The position numbers and the translations under genes were made by a program. A model generated the notes under the pieces. That model made no database searches. It was not told where the DNA came from and was given only the letters and a program-made list of their open reading frames with translations. A stretch of DNA of 64,000 nt from Porpolomopsis calyptriformis (taxonomy: Eukaryota > Basidiomycota > Agaricomycetes > Agaricales > Hygrophoraceae). The first letter of the stretch is position 1, and every line of letters begins with the position of its first letter. Location of the stretch: assembly GCA_951640195.1 (NCBI GenBank), contig OX621163.1:2232001-2296000 (forward strand), read 5' to 3'. Positions 21,601-33,267 of this stretch are shown one piece after another.

Positions 21601-23127
21601 AAGAACTTCGTGAGACGGCCAAACAGACTATCGTCCGTCCGTCCGATAAAACCGAAGGCAGGATTACTATTGATTCACCGAGTCAAAATGAATCCGCAGC
21701 TCCGTCGCCGGCATCCCGCCGTCGATCACAGTCTCCCCAAACGCGTCCCGGTACCCGAAATGCGAGTACCGAGAGTCGGGGGAGTGCTGGTCGACCCCGC
21801 TCAGACCGTGGTAATGGGGATGATCGTAACGAAGATAAACGAGCAGATCGAGATAATCGTCAGGAGTTGCGTGACCACGGTGCACGCCGAGAAAGCTTGA
21901 GCCACGCCAAAAGCACAAAGGATCGGACGTCAGATCGAGAGAAGGATAACCGAGACATCGAAAGAGACAGAGATAGGGAGCGTGGCAGAGACAGGCATGG
22001 AGATAGAGAAAGAGAGAGGGAAGATCGAGACCGAGATCGGGATAGAGACAGGGATCGGGATCGAGGCAGAGACCGTGATAGGGATCGTCATCGTCGAGAT
22101 GATAAAGATCGCGAGCGAGATGGGAGGAAAGACCGTGAAGTCCCAAATCGCACCCCGGTTGTCAGCACCAATGTGGATCCAGACGATCGCAATCTTCCTC
22201 CCCGACCCGACGCTTCAAGACACCGAAATGCTCAAAACGGTGATGATGGACTGGGTAAACGAAGACGACCTGCGGATGATGATGTCAGTAATCTCCACCC
22301 TCAAAACACACCTTTGCGTCTCATCTGAGGCTTGTTTTTTTTTGCAGCCAGATAGAAGTTCTAAACGGGGTTCGCGCAAAGAGAGTCAACGCGAAGACAG
22401 AAGTCGGCGACATTCTGAGAAAGAAACTCACGATAGGAGTCGGGAATCCGAGAGACGGAGGAAAGACCGCGATGGACCCGAAAACGACGGTCGTGGACAG
22501 GCCTCTGAGAAAGTACGGCTGTTAGTTATTTTATATGCAACGAGTTCTTACGACTTTCTTTTCCCAGCCTGGAGACAAACGACCTCCTGAAGGTCCCAAG
22601 ATATTACCTCCGACAACACCTTCTGCACCTCGAGCTATGTCCTCCGGTGAGAGTTCCAAAGGTGGAAAAGCAGATCCAATTACGCGTGATCGGGAGTGGA
22701 AAATCCAACGGGATGCAGCCCCCTCTCAAAATGGACCTCCTGAAGGCGGAAGCCTGCGGTCACGCATAGGAGACAAGGAAGCATCTCGTCCACTACCCCA
22801 AGCACCGCCTAATTCCTATCGACCCGAACCTCCACGCAAAGAAGAAGATCGAGACAGTAGTAGGAAGAGGACGTTATCTGGTGCGTAGTAGGCATACATA
22901 CCAACATGATAAAGATTGACAAACATCGAATAGATCGTGAAAAGGAAATTGGAGATACACCGTCAGGCTTGGGGATGGAGCAGGCAACCACGCAACCCCC
23001 AAAACGCCCGCGAATCCAACTCCAGCGTAATCGCTACTCCACGCCTTCCTCGTACGCTGTAGCAAAAAGGTCACTACCTATAGACCCTCAGGCTGCGGAT
23101 AAAACGCGCTCAGGGAGAAAAGATTGA
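15614..23127 (+). CDS. THO2: THO complex subunit 2
   Basis: Twenty-three exons (65, 320, 83, 128, 487, 99, 666, 544, 413, 174, 273, 80, 302, 158, 64, 218, 188, 58, 263, 1030, 165, 313 and 194 nt) starting at 15614 sum to 2094 codons plus stop. THO2 landmarks are RTRTGLFYKQNKFNLLREQSEGYSKL (spanning exons 4-5), KKPIGEPDPKHPVRIFWFKILRLYLLPALPL, ANVVIQALRYVTNMGFDVL, ISITRGA-type blocks, FYVTFWQLSTYDL and IQPRCLLSPMDADFCAQ. Thoc2 is the scaffold of THO, which couples transcription to mRNA export and prevents R-loops in the nucleus. Introns at 16922-16971 and 20121-20175 begin with GC. The last 600 residues are low-complexity, with a dense Arg-Asp/Arg-Glu block encoded at about 21955-22140. The assignment is firm; a few tail splice sites are less certain. 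Confidence 0.92.
21955..22140 (+). repeat. Arg-Asp/Arg-Glu codon repeat in THO2
   Basis: A run of alternating Arg and Asp/Glu codons (cgngat and agagac variants) inside exon 20 encodes about 60 residues that are almost only R, D and E. The DNA shows many imperfect repeats of a 6-nt unit. Confidence 0.85.
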
Positions 23128-23949
23128 AGAGCAAAGTATCAAGCTTCCTCGTTCATCCATTGCATTGCATGATGTCGTAATTCGTATACATCTTATTTGT
23201 GAGCGCTCGGATTGATACAAACATAATAATGAATAGAGGTCAAGGTCCTGCAACCATCTCATTTCTACTGTCTCTGGACTGATGCGCGGGCAAACAACTT
23301 GTAATCTCAGAAAGGTATGATTCTTCCCATTTATTGTCCTCAAGGGCTTCCCCATGGTAGACTACTCGCCCTCGCGGAAAGCTGTGGGGTTCAGCCGCTT
23401 GGCAACGCTGTTGCCCATTATGTGATCCCGAGGAGGATCCGGACATTCTCTTTCGTCACCACAGGCGAAGAAGCCATCCATCGTATTCGGGACCCACGAT
23501 CTTAGATTCCGTCGCTCACCGTCGTTCCATAAACCGCATGTTATTATACGGATCAGGGCATGCTCTAAATCTTGTTCTTTCAGCTGTTCTCGGATTTCTT
23601 TTCAAGTCGAGGACGGTGACAACGAAAACCGGGTTGGCTGTAGTCTAGGTTACGATGGAACGGATGTGTGTTTTTTTTGAATTTTGTCCAATACGGAGAG
23701 CCGTGACCCCAGTGCTGGCGCCTGGGCGATGTATAGGTGAGCTATTTGGGCAGTTTAGTATCAAATAACTCAAGTAGGGATAGGTTCTGTGTCGCCACTC
23801 CTTAGAATTCAAACGTTATAAGCACTGGAATGGAATGTGTGGTATCATATGTTTCCCATCAGATTGGCAACCGCCTCCAAATATCCGTGCGTCATCGAAG
23901 TTCGATCCGATTACAAAAGCTATGGTTTTGGCTTTCTTCGTCTCCCAAT
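23128..23949. other. Intergenic region between THO2 and acid trehalase
   Basis: 822 bp without a supported gene. It should contain the THO2 3' UTR and the acid trehalase promoter. A minus-strand two-exon reading frame can be assembled at about 23110-23480 but has no recognisable homology (see rejected items). Confidence 0.4.
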
Positions 23950-26900
23950 ATGGCACCTGCCCAGTCGTCTCCAGCGATGATCTTAAACCTGACCTTGGGC
24001 TTCATAATCCTCTGGTCGGCTGCAACGGTCGCGTCATGGACACTCACCGGGACAGACTTCAACCAATCTTCTTGGGAATTTCAGCCTTACGTATCAAATG
24101 GGTGAGTATCTCTTGTGTCGCTTTGTGCAGTGATCTTTACACCATTCCAGATACATCAGCCAAAGATTACCTGCGGAGGGCATGGGTTATTCCCAAAGTC
24201 ACCTACTTCTCTGGTTTCTTGCATTTGACGCTGATGCCGACTTTCGCAGTAACACCCATAAACGCCTTCGCCGATGACGGAACTTCCGGGTGGCCATTAG
24301 TGAGCGAGCCTTCACCTGAACCCTCAGTCCCTATCGATTAGTTATTGTCATCCATAAGTTCGACCCACGCTTCACTGCAAGCATCGTAGCTGGTTTCTAT
24401 GACCAGCAGGCTAATACTTCTGGAACAAATTTTGTCCGTACCTCTTACACTATTGTCTTCCCTTGGGGTTGGCTACTCAATGATAATCCAGGGGCAAACG
24501 GGCGGCGAACAGCCCCTCTCTACACTGCCCACCTGGTCACCCATCTACCTCACCATCAACGGCTCGAGTTATACCGTTGGTACACCCAGCTCGCAGATAA
24601 AAAACTGGAAGCAGTCGCTTTCTCTGCAGAATGGTGTCGTTACGACATCCCTCACATGGTCTCCTTACCCAGGTGTTTCTCTCTCCCTGAAGTATACCAT
24701 TTTCGCGCACCGCAAGAGGCCCAACCTTGGTGTTGTGCGTTTAGACGTCAGGAATCTACCAGAGGGGATGCAGGTCACCGTGACTGATGTCTTAGATGCA
24801 AGTTCTGCGCGAATCACCTAAACTGGCTGACTTTAATCTCTACTAGGGTGCAGGTTCGTGGCGAACGACACCCATTAGCAGCGGCTTTCTCCCAAACGCG
24901 AGCAATACGATTTATACAGCGGTGAGACCCAACGGCATTGACAATATCACTGCCTACGAAGTCTCCCATATTACCTTCTTCCCTGCATCCGTGTCCAGGA
25001 ACATTGAGTCCTCGTCCGATTGTTTTTCAGGCCTCAGAACGAACATCTCGACTGCGTCACAATGCTTCACCGTTAATTCCTCTGCGTCTGGGACAATCAC
25101 CGCCATCAAGTATGTTGGTATCGCCTCCTCCGATGCGTTCCCCAGCTGCGAGCTCGAAACTGCGCGTAGCGCTGTCTCCTGCGCAACATCAGACGGCTAC
25201 ACCTCTGTCTTGGCTGAACATAATGCTGCTTGGGATGGATTGTGGCGCGACGCCGATATCGTTATTCCAGGAGATACGCCGCCGCTACGAGGCCTGCAGC
25301 TCGCCGCGCGTGCTAGTCTATTTCATTTACTGAGCAACCTAAGGCAGGGGAGCGAAGGTCATGGGTTGGGAGATAATTCGATCGCGCCAGCGGGACTCAC
25401 GTCGGACTCCTACGCTGGACAAATCTTTTGGGATGCAGACACATGGATGGCACCGTCGCTAATCTCTTTGTTCCCGAGTTACGCCGAAGTGGGTACAATC
25501 CGATTGCTATGTTCTCCCATGTCATTTGATTGTTGTAACATACAGAGTATCATGAATTTCAGGTATTGCTTTTATGCTTGATTTGGATTGTGCTTCGGCT
25601 AACACTTTACTGTACCGCATAGACACCGTCACTTAGGTGCCGCACTACAAAATAGCAAACAATTTGATCGCGTCGGTGCATTGTACCCTTGGACAGATGC
25701 ACGTTTCGGGAACTGCACAGGCGTCGGCCCGTACGTCATACCTTATCCACGCTTATTACCATTCCTCATAAATCTGTAGGTGCTACAACTACGAGTACCA
25801 TCTCGAGAATGACATCGCCCTGGCGCAATATCAGTTCTTCGCTGGAACGCAAAACAAGACATGGTTGAAAGAGAAGGGGTGGCCTGTTATTAGCGCGATT
25901 GCTGACTTTTGGGTATCGCAGGTGGTGTACAATCCGTCGACAGGGACGTACAGTACTCGCAATGAGACTGATCGTGGGTTATTTCTTTTGCCTCTTTTAA
26001 TTATCTGCAAGTTCTAAAGGCTGACGGGACCCTAACTAAATATAGCGGACGAATATGCAAATTTCAAGAATAATGCAGCTTACAGTAAGCCTCAATGCAG
26101 TGCTGTTTCTATTTATCTCTTCACGGTCGCCCTATTCAACCCAACAGCGAATGCAGGGGTATCCGTCATATTGAGTAAGGCCATCACCCTTGCAAATGTG
26201 CTGGGCATCACAGCCCCTAGCGTCTGGAAAAACATTTCGCACAACATCGTCGTGCTAAGAGACAATATCTCTGGAATCACGCTCGAGTATGATGGTTTCA
26301 ACGCTTCGACGGCTGTGAAGCAGGCTGATGTCGTGGTACTGATTCCTTCTTCCTTCCGGTCTTTATTGACGACTGATCGCTTGGGCAGTTGTTAACATAC
26401 CCACTAGAGTACCACCAGTCCACTGAGGAAGCAGATTTGAATCTTAAGTTTTATGCGCTCGCGGTGAGTACTTGGCTATAAATTGCGCTGTGTCTCAATG
26501 ACTTTACTCAAGACTAGTCCGAATGGTCCCGGGATGAGTATGTGAATAACGCGTGCTATAGAAGATCGCTTACTACCCTACCCCAGCTTACTCGATTTTC
26601 AGCATCGATGAGTCCACTGTATCTACCGTCGGGTGTGCGAGTTATACCTACCTCATTGCGGCTTCGCAACCTTACATGCGTGGGCCATTCTATCAGTTGC
26701 GTATAAACTCTTGTGCATTCTAGATACTGCCTTCTGTACCACTCATCCTGGATGTTGGTCTCTCATAGATTCTCGGAGCAAACAACAGATGATTATGCAA
26801 CGAATGGAGGTACAAATCCTGCGTATACATTCCTGACGGGTCATGGCGGCTTCTTGCAGTAGGTGCTGGCTAAACCTCATTCTCTTGTTTGATGTAGATG

Positions 26901-27872
26901 ATCCTTCTATTTATTGCTAGGTCGCTCACTCATGGATTCACCGGGCATCGCTCGCGTTTACATGCATTTTATGTTCGTGTGTTATGATCATTGTTCATAT
27001 TCAGCTTTCTTACTCCAAGAAGCTTGATCCCACCCTTCCTGATCAACTCCCTGGGTATACTGTTAAAGGGATGAAATGGCGGGACTCATCATTCGACGTG
27101 ACCCTCACAAGGAGCCAAACGACCGTTGTGAGACGTAGTGGCAGAGCGGCCACCGTCCCAGTTGAGATCAGTTCGACAAATGCAAAGGCAGGAAACTAGT
27201 TCGTTCCATCAGCTAACGCAAACATGCACCTGCTGATTGATTTGGTCGGCTACAATGACGATAACAGTACACTCAAAGTCGGAGAGTCGCTGGTTATCCC
27301 AACGCGCCATACAAGCGGAACCCTCGTCACTGGAAATATGGCGCAGTGCAAATCTGTCATTTCTTCTGACACAGACTTTCTTGCGCCTAAACTTGTTGTT
27401 CCCGGACAATATGCACTTGCTGCAATTGATGGCTCTAACGCTACGGCTTGGCAACCTGTACGCATCCTCTCGAATTCTTCAACCTAGTCTGCTCCGCTGA
27501 CTGCGAACATCCGGTAAACGAACGAACAAATAGGCCGTGAACACGTCTTCCATGATGGTCGTCGATCTAGGGTCGAAGAAAACGATTAAAGGGCTTCACT
27601 TCAATTGGGGCAGCAACCCTGCCAAATCATATCAGGTGTTCGTTGCGAGGTCCTTGAACTCGGGGTCCATGCTGCAGATCGCGGCAGGGGACGTGATTAT
27701 TTCTGCGCCTTGCGATCCTACGACTGCTGAAGAGGTTAGCCTCAAGATCGGGAATGTGACAGATGTGATCTTGAAGAAAGATGTGCAGGCGAGGTATGTG
27801 AATGTGACGATTGCGGGGAGTTTTGCGGAGGATGGAAGAGGAGGGACAGTTAGTGAGTTTGTTGTGCTTTGA
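23950..27872 (+). CDS. ATH1: Acid trehalase, glycoside hydrolase family 65
   Basis: Nineteen exons give 960 aa. Starts on the plus strand are 23950, 24151, 24250, 24359, 24492, 24847, 25546, 25623, 25780, 26046, 26148, 26389, 26513, 26587, 26769, 26921, about 27023, 27268 and 27534. The N-terminus has a hydrophobic signal segment ([14 protein letters not shown]). GH65/acid trehalase landmarks are [99 protein letters not shown] and TGHGGFLQ, and a C-terminal F5/8-like region beginning LKVGESL. It should hydrolyse trehalose to two glucose molecules outside the plasma membrane or in the vacuole. Many NxS/T sequons fit a secreted enzyme. The intron at 24798 is GC-AG. The donor at 26699 is uncertain (apparent gc). 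Confidence 0.9.
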
Positions 27873-28211
27873 TCCGGGATATGTCTGCATTTTCTATGAG
27901 CAAAATTCCTTCCGGATCAATGTATAGCTCTCAAACATTCAAAGACATCGGAAGCGAGAAAGAAGAGTAAAACAATTTTATGAGGACCCTTGAATACAGG
28001 AGCTTATCACCCCATACGGGAAGCCCGCTTATTCTCCTATCCGGGACCACGCAGCTGCCTCCCACTTATCTGCACTAACTGCAAAGCTTTATGAAACCCC
28101 TTCTACGTTGTTAGATTCTAACCCTGGTTCCCCCTGGATTTCCTTTCCAGGTGATGTAAATAATAGCCAGGGTATGGATATATGCAAGTGGTGGAGATAA
28201 ATAAATCGTTT
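27873..28211. other. Convergent 3' region of ATH1 and GTP cyclohydrolase I
   Basis: 339 bp between two convergent stop codons. It is AT-richer than its surroundings and should contain both 3' UTRs. I see no gene in it. Confidence 0.5.
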
Positions 28212-29276
28212 TTATCTACCCTTCATGAGTGTTAAAAATTCCTCTCGAGTTTTTTGCTGAGTCCGGAAGCAACCAAGCATACATGAGGTAACAGTTATCG
28301 CGCCAGGTTTCTGGACGCCACGCATAGTCATGCACAGATGGCTAGAATAGGCAAGTCATGAGCATATTGAATAGCACCGAAGTGCAAAGGGAACCCACGT
28401 TGCTTCCATCACCACAGCGACACCGCGAGGCTTGATCGCCTGTTCGACTGCGATTGCAATCTGCTTCGTCAGACGCTCTTGCACCTGTAAGCGGCGACTA
28501 AAAGTTTCTGCAATGCGGGCAAGCTTGGATAAACCAAGAACGAGTTTATTCGGGATATAACCGATGGCGATCTGGAAACAAAAAAAAAAAAAAAAAAAAA
28601 AAGATTGAAGTTCGAGCAAGGACATCCATGGCACATACCTTTCCGGTGAAAGGGACAAGGTGGTGTTCACATAAACTTGATATGTCAATGTCACGGACGA
28701 GGACCATCTCGTCATGGTTTTCAGCAAATACAGCATTATTGATGACGTCTAATCTCGGAATGTGTAATCAATCATGAGGCGGTTATCAGAGAGGGTGGGG
28801 GTGCACCTGTTAGCCGTTCCTCGTACCCACGAGTCATCCAGAGGAGGGTCTGCGCATATCGTTCTGGTGTTCGAAGGAGACCCTCCCGGTCTGGATCCTC
28901 GCCGATACATTCAAGGATGGTGCGTACAGCAGATGAAAGTGTTTGCTCCCGAATAGCTCGTTCGGCCGCAGTAGCGTTCAGGCGAGAGAGTGTCGATTTA
29001 GCTGTCGTGCAATGTTCTGCTTGAGTGGCTCAACATTAACTGAGAAAACATCTCACCAGGCCACCCAAGCCCGCCGGGATCAGGCATTGAATTTCCAGCT
29101 ACGAGAGCGGGATTTACGTAGGATTTGTCTTTTTTATCTTGGTGCCCCATACTACCACGGAGATTTTTTGCCTTTGCTTTACCGGAATGTTTGCTGAGTT
29201 TGAAAACACGTCCAAAAAAGGGATCCATATACTCTGTGATCTTCGAACCTTCACTTGGATGGTATCTCATTTGCAT
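28212..29276 (-). CDS. FOL2: GTP cyclohydrolase I
   Basis: Exons in transcription order: 29276-29057, 29001-28807, 28748-28639, 28571-28399 and 28341-28212. The full frame gives 275 aa; starting at the ATG at 29150 (MGHQDKK) gives 233 aa, the usual fungal length, and both starts are possible. Landmarks are [36 protein letters not shown], the zinc/active-site block [46 protein letters not shown] and the [14 protein letters not shown] block. The enzyme converts GTP to 7,8-dihydroneopterin triphosphate, the first step of folate and tetrahydrobiopterin synthesis. The intron 28572-28638 carries a run of more than 20 T on the coding strand. Splicing of the last intron restores the THLCM motif. Confidence 0.95.
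28578..28602. repeat. A-homopolymer inside a GTP cyclohydrolase I intron
   Basis: A run of more than 20 A on the plus strand lies within intron 28572-28638, where it is the polypyrimidine (T) tract immediately before the tttccag acceptor of the minus-strand gene. Confidence 0.9.
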
Positions 29277-29348
29277 CGGAATATATTTTATGATTGACTG
29301 CCATGCTTGGTAGGGAATGTTGTACTACATGTAGATAGGGTACAGGAA

Positions 29349-32300
29349 TCAGATTAACTCGTGCATAGAGTGGTTGATGTAGACCACCATACCACCACGT
29401 ATGAATGCGTCGACAGTGTTGTTGTCGACAAGTGAAGCTGACTTTTCAGCATCACCATAGATTCCTACCAGAAGGCCGGCATTCTTAATACCTTGGATTA
29501 ACGAAGGAACCTTGAGCTAGATATCTGACTGTGAGTCAAAGAAGACTGAAAGCGTTTCCAAGGGCTCACAAGAAGATCCGCGTCGAGGAAAACACCCAAC
29601 AGGCGATTCATCTTGGCTAATTCTATAGCCGAATGGAGGCTATGCAGCCTTTGGTCATTCTCATTGTCGATGTCCAATGACACTGGTGTGTGAGGATGAT
29701 CGCATTTCTTCCCGCATTGAGATGAAAAGAAGACGGGGTCTACCAACTCGTGAGGGATCAGCTTTGGGAAACTGGGAAAGAATCTCACAGTTGGGCTGTT
29801 TCCAGTTCAGTGCAACACAGATATCTGGGTAGAAAGACGTGAAAACGATTTTCCGGCGGGCAGGTAGTGCGGCCGAGGTGGCCGAGGTGTGGAGAATGGT
29901 TTGCAACACTGAATCAACAAACCGATTGAGGTCCACCGGACGTCGGGATGGATTGATTCTCTGCGGAGGGAGGGCCAACTCAAGCATCACCCCAACGGTC
30001 ATGGGTAAAATCTGCATGAAAACGTCACCGCCTGTCACGGTCAGGATTGACAATAACGAGCCTTCATCAGTTGCACAAGGGAGATCATCGAACACGAAAC
30101 CGAGGCGTTCCAACCAGGTGTAGATATGTCAATCATGGTGTCTATATTTCTGCCAAGACTCCGCGATAGGGCCTCGAACTGGTCAAGTGTGACATCAGCT
30201 ACATGAAGATTGAACCGAGTCTCGGGAAGCATCCAGTCAGCATAAACCACAGGATGAAAGTCTCGAGTCACTTGAACCACCAGGTAGATATAGTTTCCCG
30301 TGAGCGAAGAGATAGTCAAAGGGTGCTCGGCCGAGCTAACGTTAGACTGATTCGAAGGAGATGTCTGGTTGGACCCGGTGGATACCGATCGTTGTAGCCG
30401 CCGGGCGCATGTCAAACGCGTGTCATGCGAGGGCATTGCCATGGATTTCCAATATGTTTCAACGTCGCCGCCAACCTCTAGCGTGGCTCCCGGAAGCGGG
30501 GTCACAATGTTGATCTCAAAGAACACCTATCTCAGAGAGAATGCATCAATACATACCTCTGAGACGAGAAGAAAAATCACCTCTCCAGCGACATGTAATC
30601 GGTGGTCGAGTATGGGCAAAACAAAAGGTTGGCTATTTTGAATGCTGCCAAAGAGTGAAGGAAGTGCAACAGCACGGCCGATAGTCTTGGTGCCAAAATT
30701 TGGGTAGATAGAAAATTCCAGAGATAGCTTGTCCAGCGAGGGTATCTGGAAAGTAAAGACGCTCTCTTCATCCCGCTGAGGGAGGGAAATACTGTAAGGA
30801 CCGGCTTCTACATCAGGGCTGGTAGTCATAACTAATTTCAAGGGAGTGGTTGCCAGAAGGTATTCGTCGCTAGAAGCTGGGCTGACAAGGCGACGATGCA
30901 GCCGTACTGCAGTGTTTAAGCCAAAAGTTGATGCCCTGGGTCCTGAAGATGGATGCCTGATGGAAACTTGGACCAGGTAGTTTTTGTCGAGGTAGTTGTG
31001 GCCGTATACACGGTGCGACATTATAGGAGGAGGGAGGGAGAGGGAGGGAATATAATCAATCTCGCCGTCCGATTGCTTGGCTATGTCCGACATTGGAGAG
31101 CTTTCCTCGGGTCTGGTAGGGTCACTACCTGCTGGAGAATTGATAGCGGCTTCAAGAAGTTGACTCACACAGCTGTGGTGACCGTACCAAGCCGCGTAAT
31201 GGACTGCTAGATGCCCAACCTCATCGACTATATTGATGCGACAGCGTGCCTCTGAAAGAACTCGAATGCATTGATCATGCCCGTAGCGCGCAGCGTAAAA
31301 TAGTGGAGTCCATTCGTGATACTTGTCGGGTGTATCCCATCCTTCATGGTGTATCAGCAACTTGCAAACATCCACATGACCTTCACGGGCGGCTAAATGC
31401 AAAGGGTATTGCCTGTTGCTGTTTGGTAAACTTTTGGCACCGCGCTGAAGTAACAACAGGACAACATCAACATGGCCGAACTGGCTAGCGAGAGAGAGGG
31501 GAACCAGATCGTCGAGTGGGATAATCGGGTGAACAGAAACCAGCCCTTCATCCAGCAATATTTTAACGCAATCTACACTCCCTTTCAAAGTCGCGTAGAC
31601 AAGTGGACTGTAATTATCCATATCGAGCATGTTTGGAGACAATTTTGCTTCGATAAGACGTCGACAAACGTCAGAATGACCGTTTATGCACGCATAGTGG
31701 AGGGCAGAACGACCGTAGACGTCGGCTTTGTCGCTCTGAACCCCTTTCAGCAGGCAAAGTTCGACAAGGCGAAGACATCCAGCAGTAGCGGCCTCATGAA
31801 GACAAGTCCGGCCGTTAATATCGTCAACAAACCCGAAATCGAATGGGAATGCCAGGGAAGAGAGGATCAGATCCCCCAAGTTGGGGGGAGCTTGGATGAT
31901 TGCTTTCCATAGGATACGTGTCACATTCGCCTTTCCTCCGTTTTGTTGAACGAGTAAGACCGAATGCTGGACGATCTCTTCAATCGCAGCTTCGTCTGTG
32001 CTTACGATAGCTTTCCGAAGATTCTTCTCAAAGTCGTAAAATGGACCTGTGTGAATGTTTCTTTCACATATTATTTGCTGAATGAATATATCATTGGCGG
32101 CACGCCTCTCGAACTTTAGGCCAGAAGACAAATCGGTGAGGTCCTGAAGGCATAAAGCAACCGTATCGGAAAACTCTGAAATGAGCTAAATGTAACTATT
32201 TCTGAGCATTTTATGGGAGAAGAAGTGGTGCAGCAGACCTCTCTGTTGAACACCGGCTGGACGTCGACCTGGCGAGCCAAGTAAAGCTCCTTTGTGGAGG

Positions 32301-33043
32301 AAGTCGAACGTTTGTCCCATTTTTTCAATATCTTCCGGAAACCAGTGGCATTGATTTCGACGAATTGCTGCGAAGAACTTGGTATGCGCAAGCCAACAGA
32401 TGATCGATCGCACAACACATACTTGCAGTTTCCCAAGATCCCTCTCGAGAAGGCGGAATCCTTCTTCGACAGCACTCCATTCCACATGATCTTGGGTGGT
32501 GTCGTCAACCGTGTCTGGCAATGCTCGCATCGCAGCCGCTCGGCGCTTGGACAACAGAGTCTCGAGGCGTAACTTGAGAGCTGCTTCTCTCTGCAAGTAG
32601 AATTCATTGATCTACAGTTGCTCATGATCAGAGAAGGGGCGTGTAAGAAGGAAGGGCATCCACATACTTTCTCCAGTTCTCGTTCAAGCTTGAAGAAAAA
32701 GGCTGCTTTGTGGGCCTGAAAATCGGGACCGCGATCCTCATCCTGCCCTGATGGAGAGAATATAGGTGGTTGTCCCGGATCGTCTGGAGGTGGTTGCAAT
32801 GCAGGGAGAGCAGATGAGTTCAAGATATCGGCAGGGAGAACACCCGAGGCCAGTGCTGCTGCATCGGAAGCCGGTCTGTTTGCAGCCAGGGACGAAATAA
32901 TCTTTTTAAGACATTTGTAGTCAAGGTAGTATGCAGACCAGCCCGGAACCTGGTATGCTTGGATATGCTTGCCAAACTGTAAATACGGTAATGAGAAGCT
33001 CTGGAGTATGACACGATTTCATTTCGGCAAAACCGACCTTCAT
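29349..33043 (-). CDS. PHO81: Pho81-type phosphate sensor (SPX, ankyrin, GDPD-like)
   Basis: Nine exons in transcription order: 33043-33038, 32976-32669, 32612-32423, 32367-32239, 32185-30581, 30526-30115, 30061-29789, 29739-29570 and 29516-29349, giving 1086 aa. The SPX domain starts MKFGKHIQAYQVPGWSAYYLDYK, with lysines for inositol-pyrophosphate binding and the NATGFRKILKKWDKR helix. Six or so ankyrin repeats follow (NGRTCLHEAATAGC, YGRSALHYACINGH, YPLHLAAREGH and others). The C-terminal third resembles GDPD (VVQVTRDFHPVVYADW) but lacks the catalytic HR/E set, as in yeast Pho81. Pho81/NUC-2 inhibits the Pho80-Pho85 CDK during phosphate starvation. The first coding exon is six nucleotides (Met-Lys). 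Confidence 0.92.
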
Positions 33044-33267
33044 TTTAGGCTCAGAATGGCGTATGAGGATGAGGAGGATGACAAGGGGATCCAAGAATTA
33101 TAAGGTAGGACGATACATGACGAATAAAAATAGTTTCAAATGGCTCGAACATGACTTTGGACCCAGGGAACGAACCCCAAAAAATGTTCGAGTATTCAAG
33201 CTGAAGGCCTAGGGACGGCGGAAGTCTACATACGGACAGGAAAACCTCTACGAACGTGCGATATTTG

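Noticed and set aside
23110..23480. Minus-strand two-exon frame (MDGFFACGDERE..., then LQVVCPRISPETVE...)
   Set aside because: It can be assembled with gt-ag ends, but it overlaps the THO2 3' end and neither part matches a known family.
28578..28602. Poly(A) tract as evidence of a retroposed element
   Set aside because: It lies inside a GTP cyclohydrolase I intron and is the pyrimidine tract of the acceptor on the coding strand.
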